This document shows positions 23,601 through 33,890 of a stretch of DNA of 64,000 bases, in pieces. Position 1 is the stretch's first letter. Each line of letters opens with the position of its first letter. The notes under the pieces were generated by a model that was given only the letters and a program-made list of their open reading frames with translations, searched no databases and had not been told where the DNA came from. The position numbers and the translations under genes were made by a program. Origin of the DNA: Rhizophlyctis rosea. Its lineage: Eukaryota; Chytridiomycota; Chytridiomycetes; Rhizophlyctidales; Rhizophlyctidaceae. The stretch spans positions 5,404-69,403 of the forward strand of contig JADGJC010000037.1 of assembly GCA_027596075.1 (NCBI GenBank), given 5' to 3'.

Positions 23601-24678
23601 GTACCCGGCGCTCAACGATACCCGTCAAACTCCCATCCTTGGGAACAGAGCCATGTCCAATGTGTTCAAACCAAAAAGAGCATTTTTCCGGAGGCAAAGT
23701 GCAACTACCATAATGTGCACTGAGTGGCTGTCTCCCGTACCGCTTTCACAATGGCTACTACCAACTGGCTGTCCCTTCTTGTACTAATTCGAGTTTCATG
23801 TGTTGTTGCACTGGTAACAAGTAGCAATCACATTGATGGCAACCTTGCTGCTTGATTAGGTTGCTTGCAGGGCGTTCCTTCTCGTTTTTTCCACTAAAAT
23901 CAGCAGAATACCTCAGAATCTCGTCCCTGGGGAGAGTTGATTTTCAAGGCATGCTGACATAATCCGATAGTAAATCAATGCGCCACATCCATCCGGACAA
24001 GATCGGACCGTCACACACACAACGCCTGTCACTGTGCGTCACTTTCTCAATTTTTCATATGAGGAGAACGCGTCTGTGCCTCCGTCTTCTTTGCCCCACT
24101 CCTTCGAGTGAGTGCACTGAATGAGTGGATAACGTGACCTTTATTTCGCTCAGGCGGCACACTGCACCTGCTGCACCACCCCATCAAATCGCGGTTTTTG
24201 CAAACATGGTCACACACAACTCACAGAGCAGCACAGAATGAATGCATTTTGGACTTTGGATTTTCACCAAAGCATTTTCTCACGCTTGCTTCCACATTAC
24301 CCCTCACTCACAAAGGAAGGGGCAGCAGGACACTATCAGCACACAACACCTACATTAGCTCCCTCGCATTTTCCCACGCCATCGTTGGTAGGCCCAGGCC
24401 TATATCGTAACACCCTGGCAAACCGAACCGGAACTGACTGACCAACAAGATTGGTATCCGGACTGTATCACTCTCGTTCATCTTGCACAATAGGGTCTCT
24501 TCATCTACCTATAAGCGCAACCTGCTTTGGACCTTCACTTCTACATTCTGTACCACAACGCTTATAATCTCCAGCTTGAACATCACTCGTCATAATATCG
24601 GACCGTTTTTACCCGCTTCAACCCTCGCCTCACTCTGGATTGCGACTGACTGCGCCCGCTGGTGATCTCCTCTCTCAG
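14690..24678. other. About 10 kb gene-poor region
   Basis: No ORF exceeds about 140 codons and none has recognisable domains. Weak hints only: a possible small multi-exon gene start at 17464 (MPDYTSAGRSFTRQLDD with a GTAAGT donor) and an open tail at 17937-18106 with a hydrophobic stretch (GVVGLLAGSVGASALLPVL). A plus-strand segment near 16928-17212 (IWRIVYLMDHKGMPTVLHF) also looks protein-like. These could be exons, decayed genes or chance. No tandem repeat, tRNA or transposase was found. The stretch near 24.0-24.6 kb is probably the promoter and 5'UTR of the RRM gene. Confidence 0.5.
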
Positions 24679-25093
24679 GTAATTACGCAGTGATTGTCGG
24701 CGCTTCCTGATAATGGAGAAAAGAGGGTCAATTCGGTTTGAAATGTTCTTCCGGTTGGCTGCATGCTGTTCGAGATGCATTGGGTTCAGGTGGATGGGTG
24801 GGCAAGAAGCATCTCTGCTTCTTCATCTACCATGGGTATCATTGCGTAAGAACGGGCGCTTTGCGTGATGTCATGTGTGAGAAGACCTGGTGGCGAAACG
24901 AATATGGCAATGTGCATTGGTGGGTGGGTGGGCGGGCAGGGAGGGTTCTGTCTTGATCTATGATGTGTATCATTGCGGATAGATGTTCGGAGAAGGTCCC
25001 TCCTTCTCCATCCATTGAGTGTATTACAGCGTTGAGAATATTGTCTGGCATTATGTACTTATGATATATCTCATCGCTCTTGACTCCTCACAG
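24679..25093 (+). mobile_element. Hairpin-rich probable 5'UTR intron of the RRM gene (introner-like)
   Basis: A donor CAG|GTAATT at 24679 and an acceptor CTCCTCACAG ending at 25093 would define a 415-nt leader intron 53 bp before the ATG. Inside are perfect hairpins AAGAAGCA-TCTC-TGCTTCTT (24804-24823) and GGAGAAGG-TCCCT-CCTTCTCC (24989-25009), and a (GGGT)n-type G-tract (24918-24944). These are the same ingredients as the long introns of the ABC transporter, eIF3a and ACC1. Sequence identity with those introns is weak, so membership in the family is tentative. Confidence 0.4.
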
Positions 25094-25146
25094 CCGCATC
25101 TCCTCTCGCCGCATCCTCCTCTCGTAGATCCGCTATATAAAACACC

Positions 25147-27589
25147 ATGTCGCATCCGCCCAAAACAACGATCCATGTCACAAACATTACAAAAGACAAA
25201 GCGATTTTGAAGAAACTCTTCCAATCCTTCGATGGTTTTCGGAGGATATCCTTCCACCAAGATTACTGCTTTGTATGCTTCGACAACCTCGAATATGCGA
25301 CACAGGCTATCGATGAGATCCACTCTCAAGTATGTGGCATGTGGCGTCGATCCGCATAGGCATCTTTGCAGGCAGCTACTGTGTCTTACAAATCATTCCG
25401 TTCCTTCTCTTAGACCGACATGCTGGCAGCATACGCGAAGCACGGTGTGGCATCTACTATGACTCCGACAATCGCGGTGCAACCTAATCCTATCTTATAT
25501 GTCAGTCTCTTCTCCTACATGACGGAGGCCGAATTGACTAAAATCTTCCGATCATATGAAGGATTCGATAGGTGCGTAATCACGATAGGGATCAGCAGAT
25601 TGACCATTATTTTGACCTCTTGGATCACATGGTAGCTGTCGTTTCTTCCCCAGCCATGCATTGGTCCGGTTCAAAGACGTCGAGTACGCCAAGCTAGCAC
25701 TGGAAGATTTGAACGCGACAACCAACTTGTTTGCCAACTACTCCACAAAGGGCGCTAAGAACAACACCCGACCACCCAAACGTAGCAACAGCCAGAGTGG
25801 AGCGGCGGCTGAAGAAGTTGAGGTACCTCCTGAACAAGGACGTCGATCTGAAAACCCAACAACCTCTAGCACTACTCAACCCAAACGCACCATCCACGTC
25901 ACCAACATCGACAAAGACAAGGCCAGTCTCATTCGCACCTTCTCTCAATACGAGGGTTTTCGTAAGATCGCGTTTTACGCGGACTATTGCTTTGTTTGCT
26001 TCGAAGATATGCGAACGGCATCGAAAGCTATCGAAGAAGTCCTCTTCAAAACCAAGATGAAGGCCAACTTCGCCAAAGCCGACTTCATCCCCCATCCCCT
26101 CTCACCAGCAGCAATCGGAACTCCAAACTCAATCATCCGTGTTTCCGACTACCCTTCATCATCCACCGAACGGGAGCTGACATCCATGTTCCAGTTGTAC
26201 GATGGCTGTGTAGATGTTCACTTCTATCACGCGTCCTGCCTTGTCTACTATCGCGACATGGCCTCAGCAAAGAAAGCATTGGACGGCATTAATTCCCTTA
26301 CCAACTTCACCGCCATCTACTCCAAGAAGGGAGTAGCAGCACGACGATCAGCAGTGCTGACTGTACCAACGCGCTCCACCAAACTCACGTCATCAACAGC
26401 ATCACCCATCATTTCCATCAACAAAACTGAAGCTCTTCCTTCCAGCCAATCATCACGCGCGTCTTCCACACAGCACCTCGAAGATGACTCTTCCTCTTCC
26501 ACCAGCAGAGACACTCCATCTCCTCCACCACCACCCGCCCACGACTTGCCGTCCGACGAAGAACTTAGCAAATCCGCTGATTCATCAGAGGAGACGTACC
26601 AGAGCATGTTCCTTCAACCCGACATGGTTGCCGCAGCCGCTGAGCTTGATGAAGTGACTCAAGCTGTGCGCAATGATGATCAATCTAGCAGCTCCACCCT
26701 GGACAGTGACGGCGCAGCACCAGACTTAGATGCCGAACCTCAATCCGACACCATTCACCAGCCGCAACCTGACCGATCTCAGTCACACTACGCTTCACTC
26801 TTTTCGGAGAACAACATGTTCCAACACCATCTTCAGCAGCTCATCCAACCGTCCACCAAGGACTCGTCACAACAAACAGCACCCGACCGCATACCCTACG
26901 GTGCATCACCTGGACCTGATACCCTACCCTACGAAGCCCCGCTCCTCCACCAACATCAACTTTTCCAGGACGGTGAACCCCAACCAGATCCACAAGCATC
27001 CGCAGCAACAGCCCAAGCCACTGCAGAAATGCAAGCACAACTCATGTCCGCCAAGGGCTTCATCGACGAGCTCTTCTCCCGTCTAGCCGTCCTCGAACGC
27101 GAGAACGAAGCCCTACGCCAACCAGGCATCGCGCACCACCCACCACAACAAGGACACATGTCCCTACCCGTCCCCGCACCTCCGCACACATCCCACAGCC
27201 CGACACTCATTCACCCGCACCACCAACACCCCGTCCCACCGCATATCGATCCCAGCGGCCCACCACGACACCCTGAAGACGCCAGCAACGACTGGTACTC
27301 TCCCCTTCTATCATCCCACCCACACCACCACCACCACCCGCACCACATCCCACCACCACCACCACACCACCACGACGCGCATTTCCACCGCTCCGCTTCC
27401 CCGCCGTCTTTACAACCATCCGACGCGAACCCGGCTTCTCGTAACTCGGAAGATGTGATACAGCTTTTGCAGCGGGAGAACATGCTTTTGAGGAAGGAGT
27501 TGGAGGAGAGGAGGGTTGCGTATGAGAGGTTGCAGGAGGCGCATAAGCAGTGTGGGGTTTTGCAGGGGTTGTTGGCTATGTGTGAGTGA
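25147..27589 (+). CDS. RNA-binding protein with about four RRM-like domains and His/Pro-rich C-terminus
   Basis: Exons 25147-25329, 25414-25571 and 25654-27589 give 758 residues. The N-terminal 300 or so residues are a series of diverged RRMs. RRM1 opens TTIHVTNITKDKAILKKLF, and a similar unit returns as RTIHVTNIDKDKASLIRTF. RNP1-like strands appear as DYCFVCFDNLEYA and DYCFVCFEDMRTA. Two more (ILYVSLFSYMTEAELTKIF; IIRVSDYPSSSTERELTSMF) have less typical RNP motifs. The middle is disordered, Ser/Pro/Asp-rich. The end has a His-rich stretch (near 27320-27390) and a Leu/Glu coiled coil (RENMLLRKELEERRVAYE) that could dimerise. The protein likely binds RNA in nucleus or cytoplasm; the target is unknown. 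RRM1 and RRM3 look like an internal duplication. The start is the first Met of the first RRM. Confidence 0.8.
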
Positions 27590-28170
27590 TTGGGTGGGAA
27601 GTTGGGATTGTGGAGTTAGTTGGAGATAGGTTGGAGAGTTGTGTCCTGGTCTGTTACTTGTTCTTTTTGATGAAGTAATAAGAATGGGAGTGTTGGCTGG
27701 GATTTGGTGCACAGTGCATTTCGATTGCAAACAGATATGATCTTTGGACCTTTGAATTTCATTGGTTTGGGCAATATTGCCAGTTGTTGGTCGTTGATCA
27801 TTCCCAACGTGTTGCGCTGTCTTTGATTTCATCTCAATAGCCAAGCAACCTATGACCACGAGGTCCAATTTTGTTCACAGGACACTTGGTGACAACATGT
27901 TACACACTGTGGTGACCCTCAAGACGGCGATAACTTTTGTATATAAATAATGATTATCAATTGGACGAACTTTTGAACAAAAATCTCTCTACTTACACAC
28001 ACCCCAAAACAAAAAAAAGGGTAGACATGATGCAAGACTGGGGCGGGGGGGGGGGGGCGCGGGGCGNNNNNNNNNNTGAAAACCTACACAACCTCCCACC
28101 CCACCCCCCCCCGCCAAAAAAACAATGACAATCATTAACGCTATGGTGGAGACTGTCAGTTTCCAATGAT
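27590..28170. other. Intergenic region with assembly gap
   Basis: Follows the RRM gene stop. It holds low-complexity G-run and C-run sequence on both sides of a 10-N gap. No gene is seen. Confidence 0.7.
28067..28076. other. Assembly gap (10 N)
   Basis: Ten Ns are flanked by a poly-G run on the left and C-rich sequence on the right. True gap length is unknown, and sequence may be missing or misjoined here. Confidence 1.
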
Positions 28171-28586
28171 CTAACTTCTAGGTTGGTCTAGGCGTACCTG
28201 AACGAATCCGGTCATACTTCTCGAACCAGAACATGCAAAGCGCCATTTGCCCGCTTGCTGCGATGAGTGCCGGAACAGAGTCATTGCTTGCAAGGCATGC
28301 AAGAGTCCGAACGCGAAACCGAGGATCGAAACGGCCGATCGCCCGTAGCCGCGGACTTCTTCCGTGACTTCTCTGAGCAAGCATTGAGCGCCGCCACGAA
28401 GGCTGCGGCGTTGTAGACCGCCGTAATATACGGGGTCTGGTACCTCACCAGCACGATGAAAGTGAGGAAGAAGAAGGCCAGGTCGAGTAGAGCTTTGATT
28501 CGATTGCGCACCATTCAGTACAACAGTTCTATGCCGCGAGACTATTTGAACGACTTACCGCCAAGGACTTTACCGTCATCAGCCAT
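28171..28586 (-). CDS. Small membrane protein, partial and of uncertain exon structure
   Basis: A first exon 28586-28559 (MADDGKVLG) with a GTAAGT donor can be joined in phase to an AAAG acceptor before 28492. This gives a strong hydrophobic helix (ALLDLAFFFLTFIVLV). Further minus-strand segments with helix-like character follow in other frames (GRSAVSILGFAFGLLHALQA; MALCMFWFEKYDRIR), ending near a GTACGC site that points toward the assembly gap. A multi-exon tetraspan protein cut by the gap is plausible; a decayed gene is equally possible. I do not recognise the family. Confidence 0.3.
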
Positions 28587-30441
28587 TTCGAAGCGGGAAG
28601 GGAGGTGGTGTATATGAGTAGGCGGAATTTGAAGTCGAAAGGAATGGATATGGCAAGTGTAAAAGTGGGTGAGAAGTTATGAGAGGGAAAGATATGGAGA
28701 GAGAGAGAGACAGAGCGGAAAGAAACATTTGGCAAGGACATGTAACATGAGCTGTTGTAAAGATCAACGCTCAGACGGAAATCTCAACGGCAATCCTATT
28801 ACGGATCCAATTCGTTTCGATTCGTCACTGACGTTTACAAAATGTGGATGCAGATTCGTTATCCCCTATGGGCCCGCGGCGGGCCCATAGCGATGTTCAT
28901 GATGCGAAATGATGGGTGCACGATGCGATCACGTGACACACCAACTGGAACGCTCCTGGTGTAGACCTCTTGAACCGCATATGTCTGAACAGTCGGGGCG
29001 GGCACTTTTGACAACAAAAGCCGTTGTCATTTGTATCCGCCACTTTTGACTTCGAAGGTCAAATGCCAGTATGGAGAAGCGACGGTAATCATGATGTGGT
29101 CGATGGGCACGCCACACCCACCGCAGCGTGCCCTATAGGTCACTGATGGTTTAATTCGACAAGGAGTTGACCGGCGTTAACATCGAAAATGACTTTCTCC
29201 ACAAAGGTTTCAAACGGGGTTTAAGGTTGGCTTGGACTTGATGTCGCATTCTGTTGCTGGAGTCGAGGTCGCTGTCTGTTCCGAAAAAATGACGCGTGTG
29301 CCCGGGGCCCGCCCCCTATGATATCAAAGCAGTTTTATTCGATACTTCTCAGATACGAGCTACGCGAACGGAGTGGTGGAATCTTGCGAACAAAGTTTGC
29401 TGAACCACGCACCTAAGCTTTATCACCGTGGGCGATCATGTGTAATCACGAGATTGGGAAAGCAAAATGCAACAGAGTAGATTGTTGCTCGGAGGGAACA
29501 CACGCTGTTACAACTGTACTGAGGCAAGGAACGGGATACTTGAACGGTGATGCTGTACTTATTGGACCTGTAAGGTATGTTTTGGGTCGCGCCCACGTCG
29601 CTGTCGTTCCGAACGATCTAGGCGAGTTGCTCAAAGGTTCTGCGTCACAATGCGGCGTTTTGAAGGGATGCACAGCGTAATGAAACTAGTAAGCTACAAG
29701 CTAGCACATGCATGGATCTCTTCACCCCGACGGAATGTCATTTCTGAAATTTGGTCCCGACGTTGAATTCACTGCGGCGAATGGCGAGGTGTTGTGATTT
29801 ACATTCTCTGGGCTTTTGAGAACATGATCCTCTGTGGTATATTCAAGGTAAACGCATTTGCTGCTGAATGACAAGCTCCCCCGGATGTGAGCCAGTAAGG
29901 TGTAATTTCAAAAAATCACCTGGACTCACCTGGTAGCACCTCGACAGATCGGGGGAATGACAGGGCATTGCGTTCAGTAACGCCAAAATATCCCTTCTCA
30001 GCTTTCATGGAGATTATGAATCAGAAGTCGCACTATATGATCCTCATGCTTCCTCTGTTCAAAAGTGAGCTCGTAATTCTTTCTCTTGAATTACTCGGTT
30101 CAGGTCAACGGAAGGACAGTAAGGAAGACAGGGACGGTGAGGGCTGAAGGAGTGAGCCACCCACCGGGCCAGCGACCCGTCGCTGAAAAAAGGGTCCTAG
30201 TAGGACCCCAGATAGATGGACCTGTGCTTACGTTATCAGCCCAGATTTTCACAGCGTAAGCAAATGTTTTGCTGAAACTTTGCCACTCCCGAACATCGCC
30301 CACTTCGTCGTTTACTTGAATTTCCTACTTTTACCGATCCACAACCTTATGTGAAAGCTTGTGAAGCACCTACGTCCAGGTCTCATTTTGTATTCCTCAA
30401 ACATTTGCTGTTAGTACGTATTATCAACAAAGTATCCCTCC
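28587..30441. other. Intergenic region with two short palindromes
   Basis: No supportable gene. Contains a perfect 10-bp-stem hairpin at 28866-28890 and a quasi-palindrome GGGTCCTA-G-TAGGACCC at 30192-30208. The ORF at 29438-29680 (80 codons) has an overlapping antisense ORF of similar size and no motif. Confidence 0.5.
28866..28890. repeat. Perfect hairpin, 10-bp GC-rich stem
   Basis: CTATGGGCCC (28866-28875), five-base loop GCGGC, GGGCCCATAG (28881-28890). A related GC-rich string ending CCCTATG lies inverted at about 29304-29320, so the two could be ends of a short element of about 450 bp, but the match is partial. Confidence 0.7.
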
Positions 30442-30897
30442 ATGTCTACCGCACAACCAGAAGAAAGCGCTACCCACCAACAGCATGACGTGCAAACCGA
30501 ATTGATGCAACCACAACAGTTGCGGAAACAACAGGTGGAGCTCGAAGTTCAACATTCAACCACACATCCCGAACCTCCACCACCTTCCTATTCCCAAACC
30601 GTTGGACACAACTGTCAAAGCCTTCAAGAAGCTGCTGAGCACTTGTTTTGCGCTCAACACAGTCTTAAAGCCAAGGCCCAACACTCCCCACACGACACGG
30701 ATGGCCTCATAGCAGCAGCTCATGAGGTAGAAAAGTGGAGGGTGGTGGTTAGCCAGTTTGGTGGTGATCCTAAAAGCGTTCGTGGCCGTACTACTATTGT
30801 AGAAATCATTTTCGCAGTATGTATGGTTGGATTGACTTTAGCCGTCATCTGGACAGAATATAGTTCGTACGCGGCAAAACAGAGTGAGAGTGGATAG
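30442..30897 (+). CDS. Small PPxY-containing, C-terminally anchored protein (paralogue 1)
   Basis: 151 residues, single exon, starting MSTAQPEESATHQQHD. The N-terminal half is Gln/Pro-rich and disordered, with PPPPSYS, which contains a PPxY motif (PPSY). Such motifs bind WW domains, for example of Rsp5/NEDD4 ubiquitin ligases. The middle is a helical segment (LIAAAHEVEKWRVVVSQFGG). A single hydrophobic helix near the C-terminus (IVEIIFAVCMVGLTLAVIW) would give a tail anchor with a cytosolic N-terminus. A related copy lies 0.6 kb downstream. Role as a ligase adaptor or membrane-sorting factor is inference from the motif alone; I know no named family. Confidence 0.6.
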   Translation: MSTAQPEESATHQQHDVQTELMQPQQLRKQQVELEVQHSTTHPEPPPPSYSQTVGHNCQSLQEAAEHLFCAQHSLKAKAQHSPHDTDGLIAAAHEVEKWRVVVSQFGGDPKSVRGRTTIVEIIFAVCMVGLTLAVIWTEYSSYAAKQSESG

Positions 30898-31512
30898 ATG
30901 GCTTTCATTCAGGACTTCTCTTGTATTGTACATGGTCGCATGATCATTGGAGCATGTTGCATTGAATGGAGCAGACTGCGCTGTGTCTGACTTGGGTGAC
31001 CATTGTCTGTTCAGTTCGTTGGATGTCTTGCTCGACAAAGAGAAATGAGAGAGACCATTGTTTGAGAACAGAAACTATCGTGATCCGTCCGCATCGGCAT
31101 GTGCATGTCTGTGAGACTCATTTCAGAATGAAAAGCCTTCTACAAGCATATGGCGGGGATACAAATTGCGTCCAACAAACATCGCCGAACCAGATGGCAC
31201 TCGCCGCATTACGCATCATTCTAAATTACCGGGGGCATGTGCGCTGCTCAGTTGGAGGTGCACGTGGTTTGCACCTGGAGTCTAGTAAGGCGATCTCCTT
31301 AACATGATCGTGGTGGAGTGCAAAGCGTCAGATTGGGTCAGCTTTTGAAAATCTCCCCAGTTCATCCGATTCTGTTCCTGAGCACTTCATGTTTTCAATC
31401 CAAGAAAAGTAAGAGACGTCATAGCATTGTGCCGCCCACACAGAAAACTTCTGCATAATAATAGCACAAAACACTGACACACCTGTCTACTCGTAATCGA
31501 CCAGAAACGACA
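30898..31512. other. Spacer between the two PPxY paralogues
   Basis: Holds the 3' end of the first gene and the promoter of the second. The 113-codon ORF at 30966 has no recognisable features. I see nothing else. Confidence 0.6.
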
Positions 31513-32147
31513 ATGAACGAACAACAACGCCTACAACAAGAGATCGGCGTCTTCAACAACTCAGGAAGCAGCAGTTAGAACTGGAAGGCCAACGTCGACC
31601 TACACCTGTCGAACGCCCACCGCCAGGTCCTCAAGAGCGTATACGCAACAGGGAACCCACAACTCCCGAACCAACCGAGTTTACCAGACTCACAAATCCC
31701 GAATCTTCCGAATTCGACAGTGAACCCCCACCTCCCGCACCAACCGCCTTCAGCAGGCGCACAAATACAGCATCACTCAACTTCGACAATGATCCCACAA
31801 CAGTCACGAATTCCGAACCACCCAGAGTCGTCGCCGAGCCTACAACACCCTCACCACCTACCTACTCCTCCCTTGCCGAACACGAGTTCATATCCTTGAA
31901 CGCAGCAATGGCCCACCAAGAGTCCGCGCGCCATCTCCTCATAATCAAGTCACGGCATGCCCGAACCGATCCAGATGGTCTAGTCAGCGCTGCTGCGGAG
32001 TACGCGAAGTGGGACAAGGCGGTGAAGGACCTGGGTGGCGACCGCAAAGAAGCTGTTCAACCACAAGATACGTTTGCGATCATCTTCTGGCCCTTCTTTG
32101 GCGGTACTCTATTTATATTGTGGCTCCTCTCTCTCGCTAAATCGTAG
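31513..32147 (+). pseudogene. Second PPxY/tail-anchor paralogue with a frameshift near its 5' end
   Basis: The paralogous frame runs from about 31495 to the stop at 32145 and shares QQLRKQQ(L/V)ELE, a PPTYSS (PPxY) motif, the D(P/T)DGL(V/I)(S/A)AA block and GGD with paralogue 1. It ends in a hydrophobic tail (FAIIFWPFFGGTLFILWLL). The only upstream ATG (31513, MNEQQRLQQE) is in another frame and terminates after about 20 codons; no ATG occurs in the main frame until 31896. A one-base indel between 31513 and about 31560 would restore the pattern seen in paralogue 1. It may therefore be a young pseudogene, a sequencing error, or a gene using a downstream start. Confidence 0.5.
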
Positions 32148-33890
32148 CAGAATGTTGAGGTTATTACTCCTATGTAGAAATGTGTATCTACTCTCCATGT
32201 CGAATCCAATCCCTGCGCATGGCCATCAGAAGGGCATCGCAATTTTGAGTGGATTGCTAGGCATATTCCCATATTGTGAAGATATGCTGATTTTAGTAGC
32301 GGAAACAAATTTCAACAAATAAGCGTGGTTGACAGTTGTGCAGATTGTATTCTCCATGCCTTGCTGCATTCGAACTGATGAATGATGTGATGCGGGATTG
32401 GAGACACTTTGTTTTTGGCATTTGCTGCCAAAAAAAAGGAGGAAGCAACCGTTGAACGAGAACATACCAGATATAGCGCGACAGCTCAATGACTAGCCGC
32501 GATTCTACTCATGTGCGGGGTGATGGCACCCATCCGCAGTTCCAGCTGGAAGCAAAGATTTGCGACCGTTTGCAATCGGTGCACTGGCAAAAGCCCCCAG
32601 GTGCCGCTGGACGTGCCTTGAGCCCTGACGCACTCGCCTTCTCTGGGTACGGAACTTACGGATTCGAATGACATACAGACTTTCTACAACCTATCCTGCA
32701 CGGCGGTAGCAACACAAAGCGCACTGAGTAACGCATCCGCTTTATATACATTAACAGATCCACCAGGCGGCTGAGAACCGGTGTATATTACGACATTGCC
32801 GCCATGCGTATCCCCTAAAAAGGTGGCGCGTCACTTGAAGGAGTTGAAGGTACGCTGATATATGACCAACATATCGCACGTACTGTTACAGAACTGAATC
32901 CAAATAGGGTGATTAGCACCACGGCATTGAACGCTACCGTCGTTGCATCATTGAAAGTGGCGGTTGTGACCTGACGAACAATCGAAAGCTTCAATGAGAT
33001 AGTCGTTGGAAACATTCATGAAAAGATAACTTACTTCTGCAAAATTCCCGCCCGTTGCTTGACAAGCAGCTGGTGCTTGAGCGCAAGTCACTGACGGCAC
33101 TGCAAAGAAGTTTGTCGGTCGTGTGGGGGCCAAACTCACTGATCGGGGTTGCCGGAGCCAGTCGCTTCGAATGGAGTTTGGAAATAAAAGATCGTAGCTG
33201 CATTCCACAACAAGAGGGAGGACGCCCGGGAAACGTTCAAATAACTTCCAAATGAAATGGGAAAGTACGGAAGACGCCCCTCCTCTTGCATCTTCCTTAC
33301 CTATCACAACTCCCACAGTTCCCACCAAAACAACATTTCGAAAATTCAACAATCCCCGCCCTTGTTGCTGTGTCTGCTGCTCCTTCTGTTGCTTAATACT
33401 CCCGGCCGTCCACGTCTTTCAAGATCTACCCCTTGCTGCTGTTTCTTCTGCTCCGCACGCTGCGGACGTTGACGGACGTTCGACATCGTGAAATGATCTA
33501 TTGACTATTCAAAAGCGGAGGCTCTTTGAATCGACGAATTATCTCAATGGAAGCAACCCCCCGCATTTCAAGAAGGAGGATGTTTGGATGGGAAATTCAT
33601 CCTGTTGATTCATCTCGGTCGTTCTCACTCATTTGGGAGCCCATCCGGGTCTTCAGGGTCTTTCATTAGCTTCGTGATCAATTTGATCATTGGTGCAGTG
33701 CCCTGCCAAAATTTTTGTTGAAGTTTTGAAGCGATGGCTGGCAGCAGGGCTTTCGCTTCAGAAGACAGGTATCACGTTTAGACTTTTATTGTGGTATTCG
33801 TATCCATTGATTTATGGTATATACATCTATAAGACCGTTCGGTCTATTATAATATCTACAAATCTAAACCTCTATGTACATTATGCCCTA
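32148..33890. other. Intergenic region
   Basis: Only short ORFs on both strands, none with recognisable motifs. The right end is the 3' flank of the minus-strand membrane protein, with an AT-rich stretch (33780-33890) that probably holds its polyadenylation site. Confidence 0.6.

Noticed and set aside
28040..28066. Poly-G run beside the gap as a biological G-quadruplex or telomere end
   Set aside because: It is a homopolymer next to Ns with C-rich sequence on the other side, typical of an assembly artefact; no telomeric repeat unit.
28445..28586. Selenoprotein-K-like identity for the small membrane gene (short N-terminus then one helix)
   Set aside because: Only a vague pattern match (DGKVLG then a helix); the Gly/Arg-rich tail and other hallmarks are missing.
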